Shown in pieces: positions 22,715 to 35,395 of a stretch of 64,000 nt of DNA (its first letter is position 1; each line of letters starts with the position of its first letter). A program made the position numbers and the translations under genes. This DNA comes from Capitulum mitella (Eukaryota > Arthropoda > Thecostraca > Pollicipedomorpha > Pollicipedidae): positions 23,749,398-23,813,397 of the forward strand of contig CP099841.1 of the NCBI GenBank assembly GCA_030062745.1. The letters run 5' to 3'. Below the pieces are notes generated by a model. The model was not told the DNA's origin. It searched no databases and saw only the letters and a program-made list of their open reading frames with translations.

Positions 22715-24554
22715 GGTAGTTGTAATGAGTTACCGCCTTCAGAACGTACGACGCCAAAAGCACCGTCCCCCAAGTTAATGTCATGTAATGACGCGTTTCT
22801 GCACGGCTCAGACGTACGTTTGTCATGGCATTTAACAGCAGCAGGCAAACGAAGCCAAATAAATTAAAATACCTAAATGCATTCAGACACAAGGGCAAAC
22901 ATGACAACGTAAAACGAGCTTACAACTGTGAACAGGGTTCTGCTATCATAAATTTAATCTGTATACGATGGAAAGCATCAAATTCCAGCGACTTGTTTTG
23001 TGTGGTGAGGAAAGATTTTCACGTTTTTAACACAAACTGATACCTGCCTACCACATCAGAACAAAAACATCGAAACGGTATACAAACCTGCCAACCACTA
23101 AAATATTTCACCCACGAATCACTCGGCCGGAATTGCTGTTGTCCAGTGGCGGGGGGCCACAGACTCCAGCTTGTCACATTCCCGCTACGGGAGCACAGCA
23201 CGGTCACAAACCCACCCCGCTGCTCCGTTTTTAAGTACCGGACGTGACCGGGTTCTCACTCGCCCGCCGTAGCCGTCGGCCGCTCGTCCGCCGGGCTTCG
23301 TTAGGCGGCCGCACCTGCCCCCTCCCCAGCGGCGCCAGTCAGCTGTTTCATTACGCCGCCGCCCATCGGCACGCCAGCGCCCGCCGGCACCCGCGACACA
23401 AACGCCGCTCGGCCGCCGGATACTGTGGCAGCGCGGTGGCCTCCCACTACGGCCCACGGCCGTCGGCCTAGAACACTCTCCGACACGGCCCGGCGTCCGG
23501 AGCACGTAAACGAGGCCCGAGATGCCGGGCCGTCCGGCGCGCTCCCCCCATAAGCCTGCCGTTTCCGGAGCACGTAAATGACGCGCTCGAGGCACTGAGA
23601 GGCGAGGAGGCCAAGTGGCTCTCTGGAGAGGCTCCTATGATGTCAACTGAGGGCGTCATGGAGTAACGGAAAACGAATAATCTCTGGGGAAGAGAAGAGC
23701 CGAGCCCTCAATGCATCAATGGAGACCACGTGAAGGACGTGACGAAAAATGGCCAATAAACAGCTTGTCTATATTGGTGGCCTTTACAGTAATTGCCGCA
23801 GCTTTGTATTAAGTCGAGTGGTAAATACAAGAGAAAAAGAAACAACTTCGAAGCGAGGCCTGACATTCGTCGGTCAGGGGGCCTATCACATCCCTCAACA
23901 TCGGACGAACGGGCTGCAAAACATACCCCGCCGCTTATCGGTGACGCCACATCTTGGAGTGACTCACCGTCTCAACAGGACCGCCGCTCCCTCACTTCAC
24001 CAAGACAAACGGGGCCCACTAGCAGACGCTCACTCTACACCGTTAAGCCAACGAAGAGTGAGCGGGTGGCTGAGGGGTTGTGGCCTCGGATAGGCGTGGT
24101 GGCCCTCCCACACCGGCCAGCGAGTATCTGAGCAAACTTTTGCACCTGAGATCGTCTTCGAAGGGCAAGATTCAGAGCACATCATAACTCTGTTGGCCCC
24201 TGGTTTCGCAGTGACAAGCCAGAAGAGGAGAGCATGGCCACCCAGTGAATGAACAAACACCGAGCCATTGTCAGCGGTGGTTGATGTGTGCAAAACAACT
24301 CCGACGCTCAGTCCTGCGCGTCTTCTGCCGTGGCGGGTCCGACAAAACTCAACAATGCTGAGGTTTGCTCCGGATGTTGAGTCAGCATCCGGGGCAATCA
24401 CAGGCCACACAAAGTTTCGTCATCTCGTAAGTGTTACCTCGTCAGGCGTATCTGGCCACAGCGGCGCCGCCACCAGACCAGTCACCACAGGAGAGCCCAG
24501 AGCATCTCACAACCGCCGGCCAACGAGGCGGAGGCGGAGGCGGGGACGCCCTTA
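22715..24554. other. Intronic stretch, no gene seen
   Basis: A 17-bp word, CCGGAGCACGTAAA plus flanks, occurs twice about 70 bp apart near 23495 and 23564. Otherwise no repeat, RNA gene or coding exon was recognised. Confidence 0.45.
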
Positions 24555-24805
24555 AAGGAGTCAGGACGCAGTGTCCGGCGGCGCCCCTCTTGAGGTCAGG
24601 GGGCAGTGTCGGCGGCGGCCCAGGACGGGGTCAAGGCGCGATGTCTGGCGGCGATCCTGTGCGAGTCTGGGCGGTCCTGGACGGGGTCAGGACGCAGCGT
24701 CTGGCGGCCGCCCTAGACAGGGTCAGGACGCAGTGTCTCAGGGCGGTTCTGTACGGGCCAGCGTGGCCCTGGACGGGGTCAGGACGCAGTGTCGGCGGCT
24801 GCGGC
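24555..24805 (+). repeat. Imperfect minisatellite, unit about 40 bp
   Basis: About five copies carry GGTCAGGACGCAGTGTC followed by a GGCGGC block and CCTGGACGG. Units vary in length and sequence. Confidence 0.75.
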
Positions 24806-27800
24806 CCGGCCCGGCCGGCGGACCTCGTCGGCCGACATCAGACCGGTGGCGCCGGCCGCCGGCGGGCCAGTCGTGCGCCATCGTCCGGCCGACCCGGAGC
24901 CGGCCGCGCCCGCTCCGCCGCCCGGCCGCCGCCCGGGGCCATGTGTCAGACGGCACGGCACCGCCGGACGACCGCGCAGCACCAGGTGAGCGAGTGGCAG
25001 ACGGGACCGCCGTCTGGCGAGGCCGGCGGCTCCAGCGAGCCGCCGAGTCCGGCGCGTGGCCAGCGTGGCACGCGAGCGCCGTCTGAACGGGAACCAGCGA
25101 CTCAGGGCGGTACTGCTCTGCTAATACTGACGGACTGACGAAAGTACTGTCAGCTTTCCCGCTTTTTACTGACGAACAAAAATGGCGCCAAAATACTGTT
25201 GTCAACATAACGCAAAGTGACAACGGCACGTGCTTAATAGTCACAAGTGACATGCATACTTGCTCTCTATGAATTTAAACAGCACTGTGGCAAACTAACA
25301 ATCATCTGCATTAAGCACGGGTCTGAAAACATATGGCACTTGAACCATCACACATTCCTCGCAAATGACCTCGAAAATTGTGAATGTAGCTAGGCAAACC
25401 GATGCAAGTTTCAAACACAGGGTAGGTAAAACGGGCGGGAAAAGCAACAACACATGAAAACAATGGCAAACAGTAGCGATCAAAAAGGCCTTTACACCAA
25501 GGCAAATAGGTTCCGTTAATTTGGAAATGCAAAGTCTTTCCATTCCAGTTACAACGTTTACCCAACGCAATACCCAAACATCCATTTAGTGATGAAAATC
25601 GGTACCGTGGGCCACTGCTCCACTCCAGCGAATTGACGTGCATTCTCACAAATAAGGACATGTCAAAATCCGCAGATGTTAAAGGTACGTCATGATATCT
25701 GCTATATCTGACGAGCAAGAACGTCTGTACAACAACGTTCGGATATGTCACCCGTAATGGCAATTACTGTCCACTGCGAGCGGAAAACAGGGCAATAAAA
25801 ACTGCTCGTCCCGTAAACAGCAACGTGGCCATACCGGCGCGCCTGTCAGTGACTGCGCACTGCGCACTAGCCACCGCACCACCCGACACACGGTTTCGGC
25901 CGCCAATCACCACGCCGCCCGACACTACGCCGGCCACCGACCACCAACCACCGCACCAGCGAGCACGCGGCTGCGACCGCCAGCCGGCTCCAGCCCGCTG
26001 CCGGCGCCTCTGACGGCGGCGGCGGCCGGACACGGCCGGCCGGGCGCTGGGCGGCTGATCTGTCGCGGCAGGCTGGCCGGCCGGACGCCGCCGCCGCGCC
26101 GCCCCTAAACCGCCGCCGGCGCCGCCGGCCGGCCGCAGCAGCTGACCGATCGCTGCCGCGCACGACCGCCGCAGCCGGGTGGAGGGGGGGGGGCAGTCCC
26201 GCAGCTGAGCCCAGCCCCCGGGGACGGCAGGAAGCGCTGGCTGCGTCCTGTTTACCAGACCGCGTGAAGAAGGGACGCGCGATCAGGCTTCAGGATGACG
26301 CCAGTTCAAGAGCAAAGCGTGTCCGCCTGTTCTTACGGAGACAACAGCATGACAGTACACGCCATTTGAGATTGACCCGTGCCTCTTTCACGGGTCATTC
26401 CGGTCCAGCAGATGCCGCACAGCTAATGGCAGTTGCTCGCTTTGAGGGCCGTCCGAATTTCCGCTCAGAGCTGCATAGTCATCCCAAATCACCACGGGCA
26501 GGGGACGAACCCATCGACTCCGTCACGATCGGGCTCGACCCTCCCCTGGCGAGGACAGAAAGTCTCGTACCCTCACCGGGCGAGGTCAGAGCGCTCCGGA
26601 CCCTGCACTGATGAGAACAGAGCGCCCCGGACCCTGAACTGACGACAGCACAGCCCGCTGTCCTTACGTAACAGTGTTCCCGCGCTGGATTCGCTGGGAT
26701 GCGACGGATTCACGCCGCCGCGGGGTGCCGCTGTGCCGGGACGTGCGGCGCCCAATCACGCAGCGCTGGACGCCATCGATACCCCATTCCGCCGAGGCAC
26801 GGCGACTAATGCGTCGGCGGCGATGATTTTCTCGTCGGGACGGCGGCCGTCGGCGCGGCGCCGGTCCCAGATGGTCGGTCCGGCTGCGCCGCCGCGGCGC
26901 CGGCCGGACCGACCATCCCATCGCGCGCCGATGAGCATCATTACCAGAGGGCCGGCAGCTGGGTCCGAGCCGCGTCCTCAGGCCGTTCGCCGCGGCGGCC
27001 GGGCGTCATCGCACCTTCCCCCTGTCAACCGCAGGCCCCGGCGCCACGTCGGGCCCGGCGACCCGGTCCGGGCCGCGGGGTCGGCCCCAATCGATGCACG
27101 GTGCAACTGCACATGGCTCAATTTCGCGCCGAGCAACGTATGCAAATGGCGTTAATGCGCCGTGTTTAGTCGGCGCCAGGGTTCAGGGCCCGGGCTAATC
27201 GTTGGGCCGGCCGGCCGCAGGCGATTTCCCTCGGCGGAGAGCTGAGCTCCGAACGCCGGCTCAGCTGACACGATTCCTGATAATTTGTCGAGGCGTGACG
27301 AAGACAGATGGGATGCGGGGGCGTTCGAGAACGGTTCGCAAAATCTGACGGCCCATTACTCTGGCTCTTTGAAAAAGGAAATCAATCACGTTAAACGAAA
27401 GCCAGCGCTTAAACAACACACGGGAGTTGAAATATTAAGCTTGGCGGCTTGCATCTTGGCAGCCATGCTGACAATCGATGGATATTTACATGCCCCCGGC
27501 GGAGACCGCAAGGTCGAGTACGTCGGAAAAGGCGAGCTTGCCAAAAATACGGCACATTACCCCGGCCGAGTCTCGTTTTCCGAAATACGGAATCAACGTC
27601 CAGCCCACCGACACGAAAACAAGTGCTAATTATGTGCCGTCACAAGGGCGGCGCATAATGAAATTGCTGCGGCTGACGCAAAAGACGTCCTGCTCAGGAA
27701 AACATCGAAGAATCTTTTAGGCGGCATAGACCATTACCCTGTAAGTCACATCGAACGAGAAAACTGCAACAGCAAAGACAATGACGCCACATATCACACT

Positions 27801-30800
27801 GTTTCAAGGTATCCACGTCCCACAGCCCGAATCGTTCACGTTCCTGATGATGGTCCCACAATGGTGAGGTGTTCTGCATGCCGGATGACTATGTACACCC
27901 TGACCAGCACCTGTGTGAACCGTGCAGTAGGACGGTCCTCGACGCCGCACGAGACATGACCAGGTCCGGCCGCCCGAAGCCAGGTGTGGGCGAAACAAGC
28001 GGCGACGCCAAACCGAGGGTCCCCGCACCAGATAACAGGCGGCTGGCTCGCTTGCTGTTTCATCAATATCCCGCACGCGAACGGACTCTGGCACTGGTGT
28101 GACGACGGTAAAGACGCGCGTTTGTACAGACCGAGGAGCACGACCGGCCCCGCACGTCAATGTCTCCGACTATCCGGGTCATCTACGGTTGGGCGGCGGT
28201 TTCCGGTCCGCTCTAGCCGCAGACGGCGCGCGGCTGTCGCTCCCGATCGCCATCCTCTCGCCCGGTCCCGCCCCTAAGGCCCGTCCCCGGCGGCCGGCAC
28301 CGTCCGCCGCTCACAGCAGCAGTGGCCACAACCTGGCGCCGCCGGCCGGGCCGCCACGCGCGCTCCGGCACCACGCCGCCCTGAGACCCCGGACTGCCGC
28401 CTCCTCCGCGCCGCGCCGCCGCCCGCCGAGAGTCGCGTGCGCAGCGCCGGCCGGCCGGTCGCCGACGTTACGCTCACGTCGGTAACGAGCCGCACGCGGG
28501 CCGGCCGTACCGAGAAGGCGGCGCTAATGATCGCCGGGCGGCGCGAACCCCGCGGCGACCCGCCGTAATGGAGCCGCCGGCCGGAGGCAGGGGCCCGATG
28601 ACGTCAAGGGACGGACGGCCGAACGGCGCCGGGACGGAAGAGTGGACAGCGCGGCAGTTCTAGGTCCGACCGTCCTGCGACGGCGCACAGGTCATGAAGG
28701 GAGACGTTTGGAGACTGGAGAAAACAGCCGCGAACAGACGGAAGAAGGAATAAGACATGCCAGAGGAACACGGGAAAAACGGAAATAACAAGACGGCCTT
28801 CCAACACACACACCTCTTCACGGGAATCCCTAGCGCCTGGTCATCCTACAAACACTTAATCATCCATCAACGATCTTCCACTCACTCCGCCACAGCTGGC
28901 TTTCTTCTGGTCGATGGAGACAGCCAGCTACGTTCCGAAGGTCCCAGCCTTTACGAGACAAAACACAAGATTAGCCATTCTTATGTTCTGTTTGACTATC
29001 TCAAGCTCTTTGCAGGCCTTGGCCTTTTTGACATCCTCATTTGCACATCAACAAACCCCAGTCAGAAAAACAGTTGCTCTCCGACAGCAGCCGTTCACAT
29101 ATGCATGCATCCTGCATTTATTAACATCTCCTGTCCGGCGCGAGGACCGGTGCCATTACCTCCACAGTAGGCTGACGTGAAGCCGGCGCTGACCGGCGCC
29201 AGCTGCCGGCACGGCCACAGGCCCTAGGGGGTCGGCCGGCCACAGGCCGTCTCCCGGACAGACCCATCGTCATTACCGGCCCTGACCGATAGGCCAATCG
29301 AAGGAGCGGCGCATTACCGGCGGCAGAGGGGCGCCGCCATGTGCCGCCGATGGCACTTCGGGGAGGCACCGCCAGCCGGCGCAGGCACGGGTGCGCCCGC
29401 CCACGGCCAGCTCGAGAAAACGACGCATACGATGTTCGCTTGAGCCCGCAGGCGGGACGAACATGCCACCACACGAGGCTGAAAATAAAAGGCTGGACTT
29501 CAGAGTGCTCCGCGGGGAATGTCCCTGACTGAAAGCCTTTGTGTGCGAAATTCGCAAAACTCACATCGGCCAGTGGCTGTTTCCGGCCAGACGCGGTCCG
29601 TCCCTACTGGGCGCCGGTTACTGACGTTTGCGCTTCACATCTTCAGACGGAAGAAGTCAGTGGCAGGAGTAATCGAACTCGAGAAATCAGTAAATCACAA
29701 AATCAATGCGGCCCTCAAGAGCGCATCAAATTTGGGTCGGCCACTGAAAGGCAGGCTGAGCCTTCTTTTCAGAAGTCGGCCTGGACAAAATGATTCTCGT
29801 TCGCGTCGGCAACTGCATTCAGGGCGTCGCCACTTCAATCGGAACGCTGATCAAATCATGCTGACTGACATATAAATCCGCCGTCGGGCGAGCGCCCTCC
29901 TAGCCGCGCTCGCAGCTAAGCAGTAACGAGGAAGATCAGACCCCATATAGGATCGGTTTTATTTTTGGCGTGTGTCAGCGAGGGCGCAATGACACTAATC
30001 GTAATGGAAATGCCCCGAGCAACATAGCATGAGTTCACGCAGGGTATAAACAAGAAGGCATAACAGCCTTTCCTGTCTGAGGGGCTCTCAAACTCAACGG
30101 CATGAAATTTCACGCCAAATTAAATTTGGACAACTCTTGATCTAACGGGGCCACGGCGCCCCGCCCGAGAGCAAAACAAGCTGCACTAATGTCATCTGCC
30201 AGAAGCAACTCAGTCCTGCGGCCGAAATTGCCTGCAACGACCACTTCTAGGGACGAAAACACCGTCCATAGTTGGAAACTGCACTCTCGGACAAAGTTTT
30301 CAGCGCTTCCAGCAAAGACAAATAAAAACTGAGGTTACGGATAACGGACGTCGCGTGATTATTTGGCCGCTGCGCTGGCTGAGCCGGTACCCACAAGCAA
30401 CGACAGATGATAAAACTGACAGATCATGCAAACCTGAACGAGGAGACGGTGTGCAGTACAAGCAGACGTGAAACGAACAGCTTCATGTAACAAGAGTGAA
30501 TGGCCGTAAGACTGGATGTAACCCGAGCAAACCGAGCAATCCCATCTGCTGCCCGCACCCGTTTGTCTACATCAGCGGATGTAACCCACTGACACAATCG
30601 GTTTACAGCCTTCGCCCAGGCCGACTGGCGACAATCCTGGATTATGTGAATAGGACTGGAAACCTATTCTGTGCTCTTCGTACCTGGAAATAAACTGCAA
30701 AGTGGAACACGAAGTTTGCAACCCGTTGTAAAAAATTGTCAACGAAAGCAAAAACAAGGAACTTGGGGGCACTGATTAAGTGAATTAACCAACCTTGCAG

Positions 30801-30840
30801 GATGCATACCATAGATGCATTCAGCACATACATTTTCTTG
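24806..30840. other. Intronic stretch, no gene seen
   Basis: Alternating CCGGCC-rich blocks (24.8-25.1, 25.8-26.2, 26.7-27.1, 28.2-28.6 kb) and AT-richer DNA. No exon with a recognisable domain, RNA gene or mobile element was found. The 5' untranslated region and promoter of the receptor probably lie at the right end, but I see no definite core promoter motif. Confidence 0.45.
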
Positions 30841-31024
30841 AAGAACAGAGTATTAGGTCTCTCGGCGCCGATAGTCGATGTGTTTGTAGCCCTCCCCGTG
30901 ACTACGCCGATACGCTGTGCTCGTTTGCCCGGCCTGACTGCCGTGTCCGCCGCCAGGTGGCGACTGGACGCAGCGCGACCACGGCCGGCCTCTAGCCTCC
31001 GGCGCGGGCCGAGCGGTAGCCACC

Positions 31025-31212
31025 ATGAACCGGCACCCAATCGGCGTGGCCGGCTCCGAGCGCAATGAGTCCAACATCAACGCCACGCCGCCGTTCACGT
31101 GCCACCCGGGCGGCACCACAGAGGCGGCCATCATCTTCGCGCTGGGCAGCCTGGGCGTCGGCGCCAATCTGGTGCTCATGTTCCTCATCCTCAGCAAGCG
31201 ATACCTGCGGAG
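31025..31212 (+). CDS. Rhodopsin-type GPCR, exon 1 (N-terminus and helix 1)
   Basis: This is the first coding exon of a complete 390-residue seven-helix receptor of the plasma membrane. The ATG at 31025 sits in a near-ideal Kozak context (GTAGCCACCATGA). Residues 1-32 form a short extracellular tail with two N-glycosylation sequons (N14-E-S, N19-A-T) and one cysteine. There is no signal peptide, as is usual for small class A receptors. Helix 1 spans about residues 33-57 and carries the GxxN signature (N48 = N1.50 in GPCR numbering). The donor AG|GTGAGT follows 31212, phase 2, in the first intracellular loop. Orthology is not certain. It looks like an arthropod orphan receptor and I do not assign a ligand or symbol. 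The whole gene lies antisense inside an MDN1 intron. Confidence 0.85.
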
Positions 31213-32603
31213 GTGAGTGACGGCCCTGCGACCGGCGCGGTAGACGGTGGTGATCGCGTCACCGTCCGTTCGCCGGCCGTCCAGGCGGCGGTACCCTTCG
31301 CAGAGCACATGCGGCCGACGGCTGGCTGGTCAGAGGCCTCGTCCAAGAGTGGGGAACGCCGCGAAACTGGACTCCCCCCGAACAGCTGTCTTTTATCTCC
31401 ACCGGAGTGTATGATGGACCACGTACTTTCTGTCGTTCTTTAAACAGACATCCACGTTTGCCAACAGCAATTGTTCTCAACGTCAAAGACATCGCCGCCT
31501 GACTAGCGCCATCCATTCGACGCCGACCGTACCGTCAAAAGAATTGATACGGTTCTGACGACGACCTACGGAAAGTCGTTGGAAGAGTCAAGGAATGGAC
31601 CTTCCAGATAACACCGCCATGCGTTCAGGGCGCACTAGTACTTCGGACTTTTACGTTGAGCACGGCAAACATCTTCCATAACGACAAATGACGAATGAAT
31701 CGACGGCCTTCATAACAAAGAGGTTCTTAAACCCATCAGCGGCATACCTCACGTCACTCACGGCCTCACGCCACCAAATGCCACAATACGGCAGCAGACA
31801 AACACAACAACCACCTCCGGCGGAACCCGGGATGACTGGCATGGCGTGCGCTCGTGCCAAACGGCCGGTCACGCAGCGCGCCCCGCCCCGACAGCACCAC
31901 GCCGGGGAAACAACGCGTCCAGTTCGCCTCGGTCGCGGGCCACCCCTGGGCGTGCTGGCTGAGGCTCGCCGCCGGCCAGAGCCGCCCACAGCCGCCGCCG
32001 GACAGCCGAGCGGCTCCATCCGCACGGCCGGCCGACGGGCCAAATTTATCCGCCGAACGTCTGAATTCAATCTGGAGGCAGCCACGTCGGCGGCCGGTCA
32101 TAAATCCACGATGCATGGGGACAAAAGGCGGCCGAATTGGACGGCGTCTCGGCCGGTCAGGCGGCGCGCACCGGCCGCCGACGGCGACGGCCGCCGCCGC
32201 CGCCGTCGATCTGCATAAGCCCGCCGCTGAGACGGCCGCCTCCCGCAGCCGAGCCGTCAAAACTCGTACGGCCTAGCCGGCTCAGCTCCCGGCGGCGCCC
32301 GCTCTGGAGCTCACGTTCGGTGAGCCGAACAGCGGAGCAAGACCTCACGCATGACGTCTGACTGGAGGTGGCAATATCGCACAACGTGTTTGAGTCCGTG
32401 CGGTGGGCGATGCGCTTTGATTCAGGACGGCATTCATGCGTCTTCAGCTTTAGTGACGCACTGGCCGTTTTCATTCGCTGTACAGCTGCCGGCGTCTCAG
32501 AAAATTAACACGTCTCTCGACGTCACCACGACCGAGTCTGTGACGAGACGAATCGCCGGCCGGTCCGGCGCCGCTGGTGACAGCGCTCCTCCGTGTGCCG
32601 CAG
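31213..32603 (+). other. GPCR intron 1
   Basis: This 1391-bp intron runs from GTGAGT to CCGCAG, phase 2. It is GC-rich between about 31.85 and 32.3 kb with runs of CGGC-type sequence. No RNA gene or clear mobile element is visible. Confidence 0.75.
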
Positions 32604-33170
32604 GTGGTCGCTGGGCCTGCTGTTCCACCAGGCGCTGGTCGACATGGTGCGCGCCACGCTGCTCATACCGCTCGGCGTGTCCATCCTCAACTGCCAGCCG
32701 GTCGGCAAGTGCAGCATGGTGGAGACGGCCTTCCTGCTGCTGGTCACCGCCAGCACCATCAACCTGCTGACCACGGTGCTCAACGACGCGCCGCTGCAGC
32801 CCGACGACGAGGACGAGGACGAGCACATCCCGCTGCTCATGGAGTCGCCGCAGTGCGTGCTCTTCGGCAGCTTCATGATCTGGTTCGCCAGCATCACCAT
32901 CAACCTGGGGCCGACGTTCCTGTCCGGGGCGCTGGCGGCCAACATCGAAGAGGAGCACCACGCGCCCAGCTGTCCGCTCGTGGCCGGCCCGCTCAGACAC
33001 TACGTGCTCAACGTCCTCTGGATCATGATCAACGTGCTGTGCGTGATCCTCACCATATTCCACCTGCACAAACTGTACCGCGACCTGGGCAAGTCGAACG
33101 TGCAGGCCGTGCGGATAGCCAGCCTGGTCACCACCATGATCAGCGTGTCGGCGCCGGACAGCGACAACAG
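32604..33170 (+). CDS. Rhodopsin-type GPCR, exon 2 (helices 2 to 5)
   Basis: This 567-nt exon begins after CCGCAG and completes the split arginine codon (R63). Helix 2 (about residues 66-91) has the sodium-site aspartate (LVDM, D76 = D2.50). Helix 3 starts at C99 (C3.25), and C186 in extracellular loop 2 can form the usual disulfide. Counting from C99, the DRY triplet position reads N123-D124-A125, so the conserved arginine is missing. Intracellular loop 2 then has seven consecutive acidic residues (130-136). Helix 4 is about 146-172 and helix 5 about 195-220. The donor after 33170 is AACAG|GTCAGA, phase 2, in intracellular loop 3. The exon contains no stop and has the GC-rich third positions typical of local host exons. 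Confidence 0.87.
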
Positions 33171-35255
33171 GTCAGACCGAGCAGGCGGCAGGGCCGAGAA
33201 CGGGCAGCCACAGGCAGTGGGGAGGGCCGGTGGGTGGGGTGGGGAACGTAAGGCCGCAGAGGTGAGGCGGGACTGGCAGTATCGGACGGAAACGGGCAAA
33301 TGCTACAGGTAAGACGGCCACGGTAAACAGGCAGAAAAACACGGCGACAAAATGTGGTCGGCACGGCTGGTACGAGTGGACAGACAATGCCAATAACATC
33401 ACAAAAAGTTGCCGCATCAGAAGCGACGGTGAGACTGGCCCGATGGAATCTGAGAGAAAGGACAGCTGGAGCAGGTGAGATGCGCGCAGGAAGACTATAC
33501 TTGTTTTTATCACCAAAATGGGATGATCCTGCCCCGTAACAAGACAGCCGCCAATTTTGTAAAACGCGCTTTCCTGTTTTGCAGCCGCCAAATTGGATTA
33601 TGATGTGCCTGGAGGCCGTCATCATCATAACACCAACACTCAGAGCCCCATTTCTACGTCGTCTCGTCGCAGTTTCATTTTCTCGGCGGCCGTCTGGCGA
33701 GTGGCCGCCGCCCGGGAGGGGCGGTCTGTTTTATTTTCCGCCGCCGGCCGCCGACGGGCCGTTCCGGTCTGCTTCTGGCCGCTCGGCCGGGCGGACGGCT
33801 CCAGCCCACAAGACCAGCTCCTGCCGGCAGCACCGGCTCCTGCCGGCCAAGCACCGGCCGCGCGTGGCGCCATCACGCCGGCCGATGGGTCGCACCCGTC
33901 CGACTAGACATTTCCATTAGGGGCGGCCTTACGCGGGGCGGCCGATTGACCGTCCGGCCGGTGACCGGTGCGTAGCGGGCCGCCCCGCCGCCCACCAGCG
34001 CGCCCCATCGCCTCATCCCACGCCTCCCTGGGGGCGGGGCCGGGATTCCGCCGGCGGCGACGTCCCCAGCATCGCGGGGACCTCCGGGAACAGGCGAGAA
34101 GCCGCCAAACACGCCGTAAATCATCCGGGCTTTGGCGGCCGTCCGCCGGCGAGCAGGCCGCCGGCATCATGTCGAAAGCCGGGTAAAAACGCCCCGGGGC
34201 CCTGGCGGCAGCCGCGGGAGGCGCAGTTCCGCCCACTTAAGCACCGCGAGGCGTACTCCCGGGCCTTAAAAATAGTCTCAGCAAGAAAATCCCACGACCG
34301 TTTCGACTCAGAATGGGGCAGATGGTGTTGGGAGGATAGTACGGGCTAGATATTTCCAGAAGTGCTAAAATCTGCCTGTGAGCTGGATACGACTCCTTGC
34401 ACGGCGGACGATCGGCGATAAATGACAGAGACCCTCCTGTGTTGCCTGGGACGCTGTCCAGACCCGGCCGGCGCCCGTGATGACCAATTTCCTGTGGTGT
34501 CTGTCATCCTCCCGGCCGGAGTCCACCTGTCCGCGCGCGGGACACGGCCACGTCGCTGGGCGGCCCGGTCGGAACGGAAAGTAGCGCGATGGGCGGCGCT
34601 GACGGCGAAAACACTGGGCGGGAACGCCCGTCGATTTAGCGCTGAAGCCAACGGCGGCGGGAAAACACGCCGGAGCCCGACCGAATGCAGGAGATCGCGG
34701 CAAGCCCGGCGAGACGCTCCCAGGAGACGGTACACGCGCCGGGGGGACGTGCGAAGTGCGAGGCGAGGGCCCCGGGGTAGCTCGTGCTGGGAGCGGCACA
34801 ACCGCCGAGGATGAACGCGTCACGCGGCGCTGCCGGCGGCCGGCGGGGCCACCGTCACCGGCAATCTCCCGCTTCCCAGACTGGGGCGCTTTCGCCCACA
34901 CCCGGCCGGCAATCTCCATACGCCGGGCAGCGGCGCTCCGGTCGGCACGCACACGGCCGCCCCCGGCCGGCAGTATCCCGCCGCCGAACGGCCGGCAATC
35001 AGCTGCCGGCCGGCCGGACCGAGTAGTCGGCAGCCCGCCGCGCGAAACGGCGCGCCCGGCGACGGCGGCGCGGCCCAATTCGGCCCCTGTCCGCCGCCTC
35101 GCGCCGCGAAACCAATTGACAGACAGAGTTTCCCGATTTCATTAGCGGCGCGGCGGCGGCGTCCGCCGGCGTGAAAGGCGCGCCCACGTCAGCCGGCGGC
35201 GCCGCCCGGACCGCGCTGAAGCACGCTCTGATTACGGCCGCCGGCCCTGCCGCAG
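33171..35255 (+). other. GPCR intron 2
   Basis: This 2085-bp intron runs from GTCAGA to CCGCAG, phase 2. Its GC-rich, CCGG-dense middle (33.7-35.2 kb) yields long reading frames on both strands. They have no recognisable protein signature and I regard them as compositional. Confidence 0.72.
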
Positions 35256-35395
35256 GGACCCGCGCCGGGTCAGCACCCACATCCAGCGCATGGAGCGCGA
35301 GGGCGTCGAGCGCGTCAAGATGTTCGTCGTGATCGTCATCGCCTACCTGGTCTTCTGGGGGCCGCTGTTCCTGGTGACGCTGGCCCGGCCCGGAG
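35256..35395 (+). CDS. Rhodopsin-type GPCR, exon 3 (helix 6)
   Basis: The exon continues in frame from exon 2 and encodes a basic, charged end of loop 3 (HIQRMEREGVERVKM) and helix 6 (about residues 273-295). The helix has the toggle-switch motif as FWGP (W286, P288), equal to the CWxP of class A. The donor GGAG|GTGAGC after 35395 is phase 1. Two acceptors keep frame. The one before 35256 (CTGCCGCAG|G) has the better pyrimidine tract and I prefer it. Another before 35274 (GGGTCAG|C) would shorten loop 3 by six residues. Confidence 0.82.
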
